Origin: Xanthomonas floridensis
GTDB taxonomy: Bacteria > Pseudomonadota > Gammaproteobacteria > Xanthomonadales > Xanthomonadaceae
Direction: 5' to 3'
DNA length: 64,000 bases
Assembly (NCBI RefSeq): GCF_001642575.1
Contig: NZ_LXNG01000007.1
Location: 1 to 64,000 of the forward strand
Positions 37,383 to 47,917 of this stretch are shown piece after piece. Position 1 is the first letter of the stretch. Each line of letters starts with the position of its first letter. The notes under the pieces are model-generated. The model searched no databases and was not told the DNA's origin. It saw only the letters and a list, made by a program, of their open reading frames with translations. Made by a program: the position numbers and the translations under genes.

Positions 37383-39359
37383 ATGCGTCCGATACAAGGG
37401 ATAGGTGCGTTGCTGCTGATGGCATGCAGCGGCGCAGCCATGGCGTTGGGGCTGGGCGATATCCGGGTGCTGTCCAAGCCCGGGCAACCGCTGGTGGCAG
37501 AAATTCCGGTCATCTCGAATGAGCCGGGCGAGCTCGACAACGCGCGCGTGGCGCTGGCCTCGGCCACCACCTTCGCGCGCGTCGGCCTGGAGCGGCCGCA
37601 GGGACTGGTCAGCAACCTGCAGTTCCAGTTTGCGCAGGATGCGCGCGGGCGCGCGGTGATCCGCGTGACCAGCAGCCAGCCGGTGGACCGCCCGGCGATC
37701 AACTTCCTGATCGAAGTGGAGTGGAGCCAGGGCCGCCTGGTGCGCGAATACGCGGCGCTGGTGGACGCGCCCAATACCGCTGCAGCCATCGCCGAACCGG
37801 CCATCGACGCGCCGCAGGCCGGCGCCAGCAATACCATCGCCCGCGAACCTGCTGCCGCACCCGTGGCGGCAGGCGAGCGCAGCGGCACGGATGAAGGCAC
37901 CGCCGCGCCCTCTGCGCGCCCGGCGGCCGGTGCGGCTGCGGCCACACAGGCCGCTGGCGATACGCTGCCAGCGGTACGCGCGGGCCAGACCCTGTCCGAA
38001 ATCGCCGCATCCGTGGCGCGCACCAGCGGGCACTCGCTGGATCAGGCCATGCTGGCGCTGTTGCGCACCAATCCCGACGCCTTCATCAACGGCAACATCA
38101 ACCGCCTCAAGCAGGGCGCAGTCCTGCGTACGCCGCAGGAAGATGCGTTGGCGCAGGTCGGTGCCGCAGAAGCGGCCGTGATGGTGCGCGAGCAGGCCGC
38201 GCAGTGGCGGCAGGCACGCTCGGCCATTCCACAGCCGGCCGAAGCCGGTGCTGCGGCTGCAGCGACGCCGGCCCCGGCGACACCTGCCGCATCCGCTGCC
38301 GCCGGCAATGGCGCGCGGCTCGAAATCGCCCCGGCAGTGGCGAGTCAGACCAATACTGCCGGCGCGACGTCCGGCACCAGTGCCGAAGGCGAGGGCGAGA
38401 TGGCGGCCAATCAACAGTTGCAACAGGCCAAGGAAGACATCGCCACCCGCGATGCGGAATTGCAGGATCTGCGCTCGCGCGTGGCCGACCTGGAAAAGCT
38501 CAAGCAGCAGCAGCAAGCCTTGATTGCAATGAAGGACACCGACCTGGCCGCGGCGCAGAAGCGTCTGGCCGAGGCGCCGCAGGCCGCGCCGCAAGGCGGC
38601 GGTTTCCCGCTGTGGTTGATCGGTGGCGTGGTGCTGATCGTGGCGGCAGTGGTCGCGTGGCTGGCCGCACGGCGCCGCAAACCCTCGCCGCTGCCGCCGT
38701 TGCCCCGGCGCCAGTTCGACTTCATGCCGCCGGCCCCAGCGGTGGCTGCAGGCGCCGCACAGGAGGATGCGCCGGTCACCGAGCCCAGCGAGCGCGAGGT
38801 GCTGCACGAGACCGAGTTCGAACAGGCCGACCTGCGCGAGGACGAGCGTGCCCACGAGCCGCAGCCGCCATTGTCGGAGGTGCTGCGCCGCGAGCCGCAG
38901 TGGGCCGAACCGGTGGCTGCGCCCGTGGCGGTCAATAGCGATGAGTGGCGCGCGCTACGTGCAGCCCCGCCAGCGCCGGCCGAGCCCGAGTCGGCAGCCG
39001 GGCCGTCCGACACGCAGCGCGACGCTGCGCATCCGATCTTCGCCGAGCCTGCGTCAGCGTTCGCCTCCGCGGCGCCGAGCGCCGATGAGAGCCGCGTGGA
39101 TCCGGAGCAGGCGGTGCAGTACCACGCGCCGCACAGTCAGCTGGATGTCGAGCCGGCGCCGGTGGCCCCGGTGGCCGCGCCGAACCCGGTCAGCGACCGG
39201 CAATTCGCCTCGGCCGGACGCGATCGTCTGGAACTGGCGGTGGCCTACATGGACCTGGGCGACAAGGACACCGCGCGCGGCCTGCTGCTGGAGGTCGCCG
39301 CCAGCGGCGACGACGCCACCCGGGCCGAGGCGGCCCAACTGCTGGAGCGCCTGGCATGA
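37383..39359 (+). CDS. fimV: FimV/HubP-family polar assembly protein
   Basis: A 658-residue single-pass inner-membrane protein. A signal peptide (MRPIQGIGALLLMACSGAAMA) precedes the conserved periplasmic domain ALGLGDIRVLSKPGQPLVAEI to about residue 125. A LysM-like peptidoglycan-binding segment follows (VRAGQTLSEIAASVARTSG). Then come an Ala-rich region, a coiled coil (NQQLQQAKEDIATRDAELQD...), the transmembrane helix WLIGGVVLIVAAVVAWLAA near 410-430, an acidic low-complexity cytoplasmic region, and the C-terminal TPR-like FimV domain (RLELAVAYMDLGDKDTARGL). FimV/HubP organises the cell pole and is needed for type IV pili and chemoreceptor placement. The start at 37383 is preferred because the signal peptide begins there. 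Confidence 0.93.
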   Translation: MRPIQGIGALLLMACSGAAMALGLGDIRVLSKPGQPLVAEIPVISNEPGELDNARVALASATTFARVGLERPQGLVSNLQFQFAQDARGRAVIRVTSSQPVDRPAINFLIEVEWSQGRLVREYAALVDAPNTAAAIAEPAIDAPQAGASNTIAREPAAAPVAAGERSGTDEGTAAPSARPAAGAAAATQAAGDTLPAVRAGQTLSEIAASVARTSGHSLDQAMLALLRTNPDAFINGNINRLKQGAVLRTPQEDALAQVGAAEAAVMVREQAAQWRQARSAIPQPAEAGAAAAATPAPATPAASAAAGNGARLEIAPAVASQTNTAGATSGTSAEGEGEMAANQQLQQAKEDIATRDAELQDLRSRVADLEKLKQQQQALIAMKDTDLAAAQKRLAEAPQAAPQGGGFPLWLIGGVVLIVAAVVAWLAARRRKPSPLPPLPRRQFDFMPPAPAVAAGAAQEDAPVTEPSEREVLHETEFEQADLREDERAHEPQPPLSEVLRREPQWAEPVAAPVAVNSDEWRALRAAPPAPAEPESAAGPSDTQRDAAHPIFAEPASAFASAAPSADESRVDPEQAVQYHAPHSQLDVEPAPVAPVAAPNPVSDRQFASAGRDRLELAVAYMDLGDKDTARGLLLEVAASGDDATRAEAAQLLERLA

Positions 39360-39739
39360 GCCCGGCCATGGACAGCATGGCGGTGCGCGAGCGCCGTATC
39401 GACTACGTGGAGTTCGGCTCAACCGATCCGGATGCCAGTCGTGCCTTTTTCGAGGCCGTATTCGGCTGGCAGTTCCAGGCCTACGGCCCGGATTATCTGG
39501 CCTTCAACGACGGCCGCATGGACGGGGGCTTCTACCGCACTACGGTCCCGACCCCAGGCGAGAGCGGCCCACTGGTGGTGCTGTATGCCGACGATCTGGC
39601 ACCGATGCTTGCGCGCGTGCGCGCGTCCGGCGGCGAGATCGTCAAGCCGGTATTCGGTTTCCCTGGGGGCAGCCGGTTTCATTTCCGCGAGCCGGGCGGT
39701 TCCACGCTGGCGGTGTGGTCGGAGCGGTCCGTCGCGTAG
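39356..39739 (+). CDS. VOC (glyoxalase/bleomycin-resistance) family protein
   Basis: A 127-residue protein with two beta-alpha-beta-beta-beta modules: RIDYVEFGSTDPDASRAFFE with VFGWQFQAYGPDYLAF, then GPLVVLYADDLAPMLARVRA with FPGGSRFHFREPGGSTLAVW. This pattern belongs to the YeaC-like lyase/glyoxalase subgroup with unknown substrates. The ATG overlaps the fimV stop (ATGA, 39356-39359), so the two are translationally coupled. Internal ATGs at 39368 and 39377 are possible starts. A functional link to FimV is not evident. Confidence 0.87.
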   Translation: MSPAMDSMAVRERRIDYVEFGSTDPDASRAFFEAVFGWQFQAYGPDYLAFNDGRMDGGFYRTTVPTPGESGPLVVLYADDLAPMLARVRASGGEIVKPVFGFPGGSRFHFREPGGSTLAVWSERSVA

Positions 39740-39936
39740 GGCTGGCCACTGCGGAGCCGCGCCAGGTGGAGTGGCCAGGCGTGCGCGCTGACCGCAGTGT
39801 GGGCTGGACGTTGGTGCCCGCCATCTGGCGTTCCAGCGATGTTGCTGCGAACCGAGTTGCTGCGAACTGACCCCGGTCAGCTTGCGTTTGCCGCACGTGC
39901 GGCAGGTTGACTGATTGAACACACAGGCAGGTACCG

Positions 39937-40710
39937 ATGCGTTACGCGCTGGGCGTGGAGTATGACGGCAGCGAATTCCAGGGCTGGCAGCAGCTGGGCG
40001 AGCACGGTGGGCCCAGCGTGCAGGCCAGCCTGCAGGCGGCCTTGTCGTCGGTGGCCGATGCGCCAATCCAGGTGGTGTGTGCCGGCCGCACCGATGCCGG
40101 CGTACATGGGCAATGCCAGGTGGTGCATTTCGACAGCGATGCACGGCGCGAGCCGCGTGGCTGGATGCTGGGCACCACCGCGCGGCTTCCTGCATCGGTC
40201 GCGGTGCGCTGGTGCGTACCGGCCGCCGACGATTTTCATGCGCGCTTTTCTGCGCGCGCGCGGCGCTACCGGTACCGCCTGCTGAATCGCCAGATCCGTC
40301 CGGCCCTGTATCGGCAGACCCTGAGTTGGGAGCGTCGCCCGCTCGACGCCGACGCCATGCATGTCGCCGCACAGGCGCTGCTGGGCGAGAACGACTTCAG
40401 CGCGTTCCGCAGCGTGCAATGCCAGGCGCTGCACGCACGTCGCAACCTGCAGGCGATCAGCGTGCGGCGCGATGGCGAGGTGGTGGAAGTGGAGGTCCAG
40501 GCCAATGCATTCCTTCATCACATGGTGCGGAATATTGTTGGATCGCTGATGTTGGTCGGGTCCGGTGAGCAACCGGCCGACTGGATCGCGACGTTGCTGG
40601 CCGGACGCGACCGCACGGTTGCCGGCCCGACAGCGCCGCCACAAGGCCTGGTGTTTATCGGGCCTCTGTATCCTGCAGAGTGGCATCTGCCTGCCGAGGT
40701 GACCCAATGA
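39937..40710 (+). CDS. truA: tRNA pseudouridine(38-40) synthase TruA
   Basis: A 257-residue enzyme that makes pseudouridine at positions 38-40 of the tRNA anticodon arm. The start [19 protein letters not shown] is typical. The catalytic Asp is in [35 protein letters not shown] and [13 protein letters not shown] are further TruA signatures. The stop overlaps the trpF start (ATGA, 40707-40710). Truncated intergenic sequence before it holds the perfect palindrome TGCCGCACGTGCGGCA near 39889-39904. Confidence 0.96.
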   Translation: MRYALGVEYDGSEFQGWQQLGEHGGPSVQASLQAALSSVADAPIQVVCAGRTDAGVHGQCQVVHFDSDARREPRGWMLGTTARLPASVAVRWCVPAADDFHARFSARARRYRYRLLNRQIRPALYRQTLSWERRPLDADAMHVAAQALLGENDFSAFRSVQCQALHARRNLQAISVRRDGEVVEVEVQANAFLHHMVRNIVGSLMLVGSGEQPADWIATLLAGRDRTVAGPTAPPQGLVFIGPLYPAEWHLPAEVTQ

Positions 40711-41375
40711 ATCGATCGCTGTACCGCACCCGTATCAAGTTCTGCGGCATGACCCGCGCCGGTGATATCCGACTGGCCGGGGAGCTGGGTGTGGACGCGG
40801 TAGGTTTCATCTTTGCGCACGGCAGCCCGCGGCGCGTGGCGCCGGCGGAGGCGCGCGCGATGCGCCAGGCCACCGCGCCGATGGTCGATGTGGTCGCCTT
40901 GTTCCGCAACAATTCCAAGGAAGAAGTACGCGAAGTGGTGCGCACCGTGCGCCCGACCTTGTTGCAATTCCACGGCGAGGAAGACGACGCGTTCTGCCGC
41001 AGCTTCAACCTGCCGTATCTCAAGGCGGTGCCGATGGGGAGCGCCGGGGTCAACGGCGAAGACGCCAACGCGCGTACCTTGCAGCTGGCCTATCCGAACA
41101 CCGCCGGTTTCCTGTTCGACAGCCATGCGCCGGGGGCCGGCGGCGGCACCGGCAAGACCTTCGACTGGTCGCGCCTGCCCACCGGCTTGCATCGTCCGTT
41201 CCTGCTGGCCGGCGGCATCAACGCCGACAACGTCTTCGATGCCATCGTCGCTACCTTGCCGTGGGGCGTGGATGTGTCCAGTGGTGTCGAACTGGCCCCC
41301 GGCATCAAGGACGGCCACAAGATGCGCAAGTTCGTTGAAGAAGTGCGCCGCGCCGACTGCCACGAGTTGGGGTGA
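40707..41375 (+). CDS. trpF: Phosphoribosylanthranilate isomerase
   Basis: A 222-residue TIM-barrel enzyme of tryptophan synthesis that converts N-(5-phosphoribosyl)-anthranilate to CdRP. The catalytic Cys lies in [11 protein letters not shown] and the catalytic Asp in FLFDSHAPG. The phosphate-binding segments [11 protein letters not shown] and GVDVSSGVE are present. It overlaps truA by four bases and is followed by a terminator, so truA-trpF form one unit. A decayed copy of its 3' region lies at 41452-41508. Confidence 0.96.
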   Translation: MNRSLYRTRIKFCGMTRAGDIRLAGELGVDAVGFIFAHGSPRRVAPAEARAMRQATAPMVDVVALFRNNSKEEVREVVRTVRPTLLQFHGEEDDAFCRSFNLPYLKAVPMGSAGVNGEDANARTLQLAYPNTAGFLFDSHAPGAGGGTGKTFDWSRLPTGLHRPFLLAGGINADNVFDAIVATLPWGVDVSSGVELAPGIKDGHKMRKFVEEVRRADCHELG

Positions 41376-41404
41376 ATCGGGAATCGGGAATCGAAAGGCG
41401 GTGG

Positions 41405-41425
41405 GCGCCGCTGGCGCATTTTTTT
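41405..41425 (+). terminator. Rho-independent terminator after trpF
   Basis: Stem GCGCC/GGCGC with a 3-base loop (GCT), followed by A and a run of seven T (41419-41425). It lies 30 bases after the trpF stop. Between the stop and stem is the short direct repeat AATCGGGAATCGGGAATCG. Confidence 0.8.
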
Positions 41426-41451
41426 AGTGGGCGATCAAGTCTTGAGACTCT

Positions 41452-41508
41452 GATGTGTCCAGCGGCGCCGAGCTGGCGTCCAGTATCCAGGATGGCCGCA
41501 GGATGGGC
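41452..41508 (+). pseudogene. Decayed fragment of the 3' region of trpF
   Basis: Nineteen codons encode DVSSGAELASSIQDGRRMG, aligning without gaps to [19 protein letters not shown] of intact trpF (41271-41327). Identity is 44 of 57 bases and the offset is 181 bases. It starts abruptly at GATGTGTCCAG and runs up to the LysR stop codon. It lies beyond the trpF terminator and has no start codon. Confidence 0.7.
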
Positions 41509-42420
41509 TCAGGTGCTCAACAACGCGTCCTGATCCTCTTCCAGTGCTGTGCGTAGCCAGTTGGCCAGCCGTGCGATGCGCGGGTCCGGGTTGCGTCTTG
41601 CGGCACAGAGCACCCAGCGTCCGTTGGTCGGGGTGAATCCCCACGGCGCCAGCAGGCGTGCGGCCGCCAGGTCAGCGGCTACCAGGGGGTGCGGGGCGAT
41701 CGCCACACCCAGGCCGGCGGCGGCCGCCTCCAGTAGATAGACCAGGTGTTCGAATTCGGTGCCCAGGCGCAAGGTGTCGGGCGCGATCTCGTGCGCCTGT
41801 GCCCATTCCGGCCAGGCCTGCGGGCGCGAGCGAGTGTGCAGCACCGGGTGATCGCGCAGGGCCTTGGGGCTGTGGTGGTCCAGCTTCCAGGTCGCTGCCA
41901 GCTGCGGGCTCAATACCGGGCCAATCCATTCCACGCCGAGCTCGTGCACCTGCCACTCGCCCGGCCATGGTGGCGACTCCAGCAGCAGGGCCGCGTCCAG
42001 GCCGTCCAGGTCCGGGCCGGGTGGTTGCTCGTTGGCCGACAGGTGCAGGCGCAGGTCGGGCAGGTCGCGTTGCAGCCGGCCCAGGCGGGGAATGACCCAG
42101 CGTGCCAGCAGGCTGCCCGAGCACCCCAGCACCAGTGGCGCCTCGCTGGCCGGGTGACGCAGCGCCGCCCAGGCATCGCCGATCAGGGCAAATCCTTCGC
42201 CGGTGGCGTCGCGCAGCCGTGTCCCGGCGGCGGTAAGGGCCAGGCCGCGGCCCTGGCGGGTGAACAAGGCCGTGCCCAGCGCCTGTTCCAGCGAACGCAC
42301 ATGGCGGCTGATGGCGCCATGGGTCACGTGCAACTCCTGTGCGGCCCGGCTGACGCTCTGCAGGCGGGCGGCGGCCTCGAAGGCGCGCAAGGCGGCCAGC
42401 GGCGGGAGCGATACCGTCAT
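41509..42420 (-). CDS. LysR-family regulator divergent from trpB (TrpI-like position)
   Basis: A 303-residue LysR-type regulator. The winged helix-turn-helix is at residues 8-65 ([38 protein letters not shown]). The effector domain follows, with [20 protein letters not shown]. It is divergent from trpB with 107 bases between the starts, the arrangement known for TrpI, which activates trpBA with indoleglycerol phosphate in Pseudomonas. Sequence also fits the GcvA/TrpI subgroup. Regulation of trpBA is therefore likely but inferred from position. Its stop touches the trpF fragment. Confidence 0.88.
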   Translation of the reverse strand: MTVSLPPLAALRAFEAAARLQSVSRAAQELHVTHGAISRHVRSLEQALGTALFTRQGRGLALTAAGTRLRDATGEGFALIGDAWAALRHPASEAPLVLGCSGSLLARWVIPRLGRLQRDLPDLRLHLSANEQPPGPDLDGLDAALLLESPPWPGEWQVHELGVEWIGPVLSPQLAATWKLDHHSPKALRDHPVLHTRSRPQAWPEWAQAHEIAPDTLRLGTEFEHLVYLLEAAAAGLGVAIAPHPLVAADLAAARLLAPWGFTPTNGRWVLCAARRNPDPRIARLANWLRTALEEDQDALLST

Positions 42421-42527
42421 ATGTGAGTCCAGATCACAGGTTGCGGCAATCTTATCGATTTATCGCGCTGCCGGCCTGCGGTAGAGTTGCCGCTTCTCGT
42501 ATGACCGCATTGCTGCAGAGGATTCCC
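42421..42527. promoter_or_regulatory. Divergent LysR/trpB control region
   Basis: A short region holding both promoters. TGTGA-N7-TCACA (42422-42438) lies right at the LysR start. TTATCGATTTATCG (near 42451-42464) is a second AT-rich repeat with the T-N-A symmetry LysR proteins favour. Either could be an operator; the first also resembles a Crp/Clp site but has one extra spacer base. AGAGGA precedes the trpB ATG. Confidence 0.4.
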
Positions 42528-43741
<1,214 letters not shown>

Positions 43742-43745
<4 letters not shown>

Positions 43746-44260
43746 TCGCAACCCAGGCGCGCAAGCTGGGCGGCGCAATGGGACTGCTGTGCATCTCTGC
43801 GCTGGCCCTGGCCGCGCCACCTGCGTCCGAACTGGCGCGCAGTGGCGGGGTGCGCGTCGGTCAGCGCTTCAGTGAGCTGGAACCGCGTGCGCACTGGGCA
43901 CTACTCAACGCGGGGCCTCTTGGGCCGTGCGGCCATGTGGAAGGTGGGCTGTTGCCCAACGGCGTAGCGATGATGGTCGAAGACGATCGCATCGTGCGTT
44001 TCGACGTCGCCGACGCGGGCCCGGTCGGTCCTTTCGGTGTCCATGTCGGCGACAGCGAGGCCTCCACGCGCGCGCGTCTGCCGGCGGGCTACAGCGTCCA
44101 ACCGCATAAATACGGCGGCGACCGCGGCAACGATCATTATCTGACCTGGCGCGACCCGCAAGGCGAGTTCGCCGTTCGCTACGAAACCGGAGAAGGCACT
44201 GTGACATCGATGTATTGGGGAAGCTGGGACGCCGTGCAATTGGTGGAGGGCTGCGCATGA
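43742..44260 (+). CDS. Exported protein of unknown function inside the trp operon
   Basis: A 172-residue protein read from GTG 43742, which overlaps the trpB stop (GTGA). A hydrophobic segment [20 protein letters not shown] looks like a signal peptide, so the product should leave the cytoplasm. The mature part has [20 protein letters not shown], a central region [20 protein letters not shown], and [20 protein letters not shown] with [18 protein letters not shown]. The VGxxxSxxxxRLP-type pattern occurs twice, suggesting a duplicated small domain. I recognise no family. Its own stop overlaps the trpA start (ATGA), so it is locked into the trpB-trpA unit. An alternative ATG at 43778 would shorten the signal. 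Confidence 0.75.
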
Positions 44261-45075
44261 GCCGCGCGCCAGACCGGATCGCTACGCGTTTTGACGCCTT
44301 GCGTCAGACCGGCCGCAAGGCATTGATTCCCTTCATCACCGCCGGCGACCCATCGCTGGAAGCCACCGTGCCGGTGATGCACGCGCTGGTGCGCGCCGGT
44401 GCCGACGTCATCGAGCTGGGCGTGCCGTTCTCCGACCCCATGGCCGACGGTCCCACCATTCAGCGCAGTTCCGAGCGTGCGCTGGGGCGTGGCGCCGGCC
44501 TGGCCTACGTGCTGGAAGCGGTGCACGAGTTCCGCCGCGAGGACGCCGTCACCCCGGTGGTGCTGATGGGTTACCTCAATCCGATCGAAATCCACGGCAC
44601 CCGGCGTTTTGCTGAGGCCGCCGTGGCCGCGGGCGTGGATGGCCTGCTGCTGGTGGACCTGCCGCCGGAAGAGGCGGACGAAACCCGCGACATCTTCAGC
44701 GAAGTCGGGCTGGCACTGATCGCGCTGGCCTCGCCGACCACCAGCGAGCAGCGCCTGGACATGCTGTGCAGCACCGCGCAGGGCTATCTGTACTACGTCA
44801 GTTTCGCAGGTGTCACCGGTGCCTCGGATCGGCTCGATACCCACGCCGCCAGCGATCGCCTGCGCCAGCTACGCCAGCGCGCCGGCGCACCGGTGGTGGC
44901 CGGCTTCGGCATCAAGGATGCTGCCAGCGCGGCCGCGATGGCCGTCGATGCCGATGGCGTGGTGGTCGGCAGCGCCTTGGTGGCGGCCCTGACCGAAGCG
45001 GGCGACGTCCGCAGCGCCCGCGAACGCGCCGAAGCCTTTCTGGCCCCGCTTCGACAGGCGCTGGATAAGGACTAG
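44257..45075 (+). CDS. trpA: Tryptophan synthase alpha chain
   Basis: A 272-residue TIM barrel that cleaves indole-3-glycerol phosphate to indole, which passes through a tunnel to TrpB. The catalytic Glu and Asp lie in VIELGVPFSDPMADGPTIQ. The loop YYVSFAGVTGASD and the phosphate site VAGFGIKDAASA with VVVGSALV are typical. It overlaps the preceding unknown gene by four bases. Confidence 0.97.
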   Translation: MSRAPDRIATRFDALRQTGRKALIPFITAGDPSLEATVPVMHALVRAGADVIELGVPFSDPMADGPTIQRSSERALGRGAGLAYVLEAVHEFRREDAVTPVVLMGYLNPIEIHGTRRFAEAAVAAGVDGLLLVDLPPEEADETRDIFSEVGLALIALASPTTSEQRLDMLCSTAQGYLYYVSFAGVTGASDRLDTHAASDRLRQLRQRAGAPVVAGFGIKDAASAAAMAVDADGVVVGSALVAALTEAGDVRSARERAEAFLAPLRQALDKD

Positions 45076-45481
45076 GGCAAGGGCAAGGCCAAGGCCCGTT
45101 TCCGGCTGCTATGGGCTGTGTGGATCGCCCGGCGCGAGCGATGCCCCCATCCGCCCTTCGGGCACCTTCCCCCGCAGGCGGGGGAAGGCAGGTAGGCCAA
45201 CTGTTGCGCTTGAGCCCTTTTCCCGCGCGCAGGAGGAGGGGTAGCCGCAGGAGGGGGGGGGCGACCATGAAACCCGGCGCGCGCGGGAGAGGGTTGGGGT
45301 GAGGGCAGCGGACGCAGGCAAAGCCCCCCGCGCACCCAATAAGCAGCGCACCTGGCCACCCTCCGCGCTGCCGCCCCACGCCCACATTCACCCGCCGCGC
45401 TACCTGGGCCTTCGCGCAGCGCGTTAGACTGTCGCCCCTCTGCGGCCCGCATCGCCGCCCTGCATGGATTGTCATACACGC
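45076..45481. other. Intergenic region between trpA and accD
   Basis: This 406-base gap is mostly filled by the repeat at 45144-45306. The remaining 175 bases before accD hold no recognised promoter or gene. Confidence 0.45.
45144..45306. repeat. Long CCATCCGCCC-type dispersed repeat
   Basis: Starts CCCCATCCGCCCTTCGGGC, then CCTTCCCCCGC-A-GGCGGGGGAAGG as a hairpin. It ends with GCGCGCGGGAGAGGGTTGGG and GTGAGGG, the reverse-complement style of its other end. A run of nine G sits near 45252-45260. It is the longer relative of the repeat at 17507-17555. Confidence 0.65.
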
Positions 45482-46366
45482 ATGAGTTGGCTCAGCAAAT
45501 TGATGCCCTCCGGCATCCGCACCGAGAACACCCCGGCCAAGAAGCGCAGCGTTCCCGAGGGCCTCTGGGAAAAGTGCAGCAACTGCGGCAGCGCGCTGTA
45601 CGGCCCGGAGCTTGAGGAGAACCTGGAGGTGTGTCCGAAGTGTGACCACCACATGGCCATTCGCGCCCGCGCGCGGCTGAACTCGCTGTTCGACCCGGAG
45701 ACCGCGACCACCGAGATCGCCGCCCAGCTGGGCCCGGTCGACGTGCTCAAGTTCAAGGACCAGAAGCGCTACGGCGAGCGCATCAAGGCCAGCCAGAAGG
45801 CCAGCGGCGAATACGACGCGCTGATCGCCATGCGCGGCACGCTCAAGGGCAACCCGCTGGTCGCCGCCGCCTTCGATTTCGCCTTCATGGGTGGCTCGAT
45901 GGGGTCGGTGGTCGGCGAGCGCTTTGCGCGCGCGGCCGAAGTGGCGCTGGAAGTGGGATGCCCGTTCGTGTGCTTTTCCGCCAGTGGCGGCGCACGCATG
46001 CAGGAAGGCCTGTTCTCGCTGATGCAGATGGCCAAGACCTCCGCAGCGCTCGGGCGCCTGCGCGAAGCCGGCCTGCCGTACATCTCGGTGCTGACTCATC
46101 CCACCACCGGTGGCGTGTCGGCATCGTTTGCCATGCTGGGCGACATCAACATCGCCGAGCCGCATGCGCTGATCGGCTTTGCCGGCCCGCGCGTGATCGA
46201 GCAGACCGTGCGCGAGACGTTGCCGGAAGGTTTTCAGCGCTCGGAATTCCTGCTCGACCACGGCGCCATCGACCAGATCTGCGACCGTCGCCAGATGCGC
46301 GACCGCATCGCCGAGCTCACCGCCATGATGATGCGGCAGGCGCGCCCGCAGGACGCGGCCGCGTAG
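45482..46366 (+). CDS. accD: Acetyl-CoA carboxylase carboxyltransferase subunit beta
   Basis: A 294-residue subunit of the heterotetrameric carboxyltransferase that makes malonyl-CoA for fatty-acid synthesis. The N-terminal zinc ribbon has Cys32, Cys35, Cys51 and Cys54 (CSNCG, CPKCD). The crotonase-like domain includes [35 protein letters not shown] and the oxyanion region [16 protein letters not shown]. AccA is encoded elsewhere. ATG 45482 begins [16 protein letters not shown], the standard family start. Confidence 0.97.
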   Translation: MSWLSKLMPSGIRTENTPAKKRSVPEGLWEKCSNCGSALYGPELEENLEVCPKCDHHMAIRARARLNSLFDPETATTEIAAQLGPVDVLKFKDQKRYGERIKASQKASGEYDALIAMRGTLKGNPLVAAAFDFAFMGGSMGSVVGERFARAAEVALEVGCPFVCFSASGGARMQEGLFSLMQMAKTSAALGRLREAGLPYISVLTHPTTGGVSASFAMLGDINIAEPHALIGFAGPRVIEQTVRETLPEGFQRSEFLLDHGAIDQICDRRQMRDRIAELTAMMMRQARPQDAAA

Positions 46367-46448
46367 GCTCAGGCGCGACCCGGTCGCGCCCCCTTTGTCG
46401 CACGCGCATTGGCGCGTGCGTCCACATTCAGCAGGAACAGCGCGTCGC

Positions 46449-47798
46449 ATGAGTAGTCGCAAATATTTCGGTACCGACGGCATCCGCGGGCGGGTCGGGC
46501 AGGGCGTGATCTCGGCCGATTTCGTGCTGCGCCTGGGCAATGCGCTCGGCCGTGTGCTCACCCAGGGCCGCAGCAAGCGTCCGCTGGTGTTGATCGGCAA
46601 GGACACCCGCATTTCCGGCTATATGTTCGAAGCGGCGCTGGAAGCCGGCCTGGTCGCAGCGGGCGCCGATGTGCAGATGATCGGCCCGATGCCGACGCCA
46701 GCGATCGCGTTCTTGACCAGCACCCTGCGCGCCGATGCCGGGGTGGTGATCAGTGCCTCGCACAACCCGCATTACGACAACGGCATCAAGTTCTTTTCCG
46801 CCGAGGGCGAGAAGCTCGACGACGCCACCGAAGCGGCGATCGAAGCCGCCCTGGACGAGCCGTTCCACACCGTGGAATCCGAGCGTCTGGGCAAGGCGAT
46901 CCGCACCCGTGACGCGATCGGCCGCTACATCGAGTTCTGCAAGGCCAGCGTGGCGCGCGGCTTCACCCTGCAGGGGCTGAAGATGGTGCTGGACTGCGCG
47001 CATGGCGCCACCTATCACATTGCACCGATGCTGTTCCGCGAGCTGGGTGCCGAGGTGGTGGTGATCGGCGCCGCACCGGATGGGCTCAATATCAACGACG
47101 GCGTCGGCTCGACGCATATCGACAATCTCGCCGCCAAGGTGCGCGAGAGCGGGGCGCATCTGGGCATCGCCTTCGACGGCGACGGCGACCGCGTGCTGAT
47201 GGCCGATGACCAGGGCAACCCGGTCGACGGCGACGACCTGCTGTACGTGCTGGCACGGTCGTGGCAGGCCAGTGGCCGGCTCACCGGCACGGTGGTCGGT
47301 ACCTTGATGACCAATTACGGACTGGAACCGGCGCTGGCCGCGCTGCAGATCCCGTTCCAGCGCGCCAAGGTCGGCGACCGTTACGTGCACCAGGCATTGG
47401 TCGAAGGCGGCGGCACGCTGGGCGGGGAAACCTCCGGCCACCTGCTGTGCCTGGACCGTGCCAGCACCGGCGATGGCATCGTCAGCGCGCTGCAGGTGCT
47501 CGAAGCGCTGGGCCGCGACGGGCATAGCCTGCGCGAAGCGCTGCGCGATCTGGCCAAGGTGCCGCAGAAGACCGTGAACGTGCGTCTGGATGGCGGCGCT
47601 GCCAAGGCGATCGTGGAGGCGCCCGGTGTGCAGCAGGCGTTGCAGCAGGCGCAGGCGGCGGTGCAGGGGCGCGGACGCGCCTTCCTGCGGCCCTCCGGCA
47701 CCGAACCGGTGGTGCGCGTGACCGTGGAAGCCGACGATGCCGGCCTGATGCAGGCCACGCTCGACCGTCTCTCCGGAGCGGTGCGTGACGCGGCGTGA
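46449..47798 (+). CDS. glmM: Phosphoglucosamine mutase
   Basis: A 449-residue enzyme that converts glucosamine-6-phosphate to the 1-phosphate for UDP-GlcNAc, peptidoglycan and LPS synthesis. The phosphoserine is Ser104 in [12 protein letters not shown]. The magnesium loop is [13 protein letters not shown], the sugar-binding loop [12 protein letters not shown], and the phosphate-binding loop [15 protein letters not shown]. The start [14 protein letters not shown] is typical. A very small frame overlaps its end. Confidence 0.97.
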   Translation: MSSRKYFGTDGIRGRVGQGVISADFVLRLGNALGRVLTQGRSKRPLVLIGKDTRISGYMFEAALEAGLVAAGADVQMIGPMPTPAIAFLTSTLRADAGVVISASHNPHYDNGIKFFSAEGEKLDDATEAAIEAALDEPFHTVESERLGKAIRTRDAIGRYIEFCKASVARGFTLQGLKMVLDCAHGATYHIAPMLFRELGAEVVVIGAAPDGLNINDGVGSTHIDNLAAKVRESGAHLGIAFDGDGDRVLMADDQGNPVDGDDLLYVLARSWQASGRLTGTVVGTLMTNYGLEPALAALQIPFQRAKVGDRYVHQALVEGGGTLGGETSGHLLCLDRASTGDGIVSALQVLEALGRDGHSLREALRDLAKVPQKTVNVRLDGGAAKAIVEAPGVQQALQQAQAAVQGRGRAFLRPSGTEPVVRVTVEADDAGLMQATLDRLSGAVRDAA

Positions 47799-47874
47799 GT
47801 CGCTGATCATTGGCGTGTGCGTGGTCTTCGCCAAGGCCGCGACGTTCTACCTGTTGTATCGCCTGTTGTCCTGA
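47785..47874 (+). CDS. Possible 29-residue single-helix membrane peptide
   Basis: A GTG at 47785, inside the glmM 3' end, opens a frame ending at TGA 47872. It encodes [20 protein letters not shown] followed by FYLLYRLLS. The basic N-terminus and one hydrophobic helix match a typical small inner-membrane peptide. The frame differs from glmM and continues 76 bases beyond its stop without interruption. No strong ribosome-binding site is seen, though translation could be coupled to glmM. It is close to the noise limit. Confidence 0.4.
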   Translation: MTRRESLIIGVCVVFAKAATFYLLYRLLS

Positions 47875-47917
47875 GCGGCAGGCGTTTCCTTTCCCGACTT
47901 CCACTGCAGATACCCGT

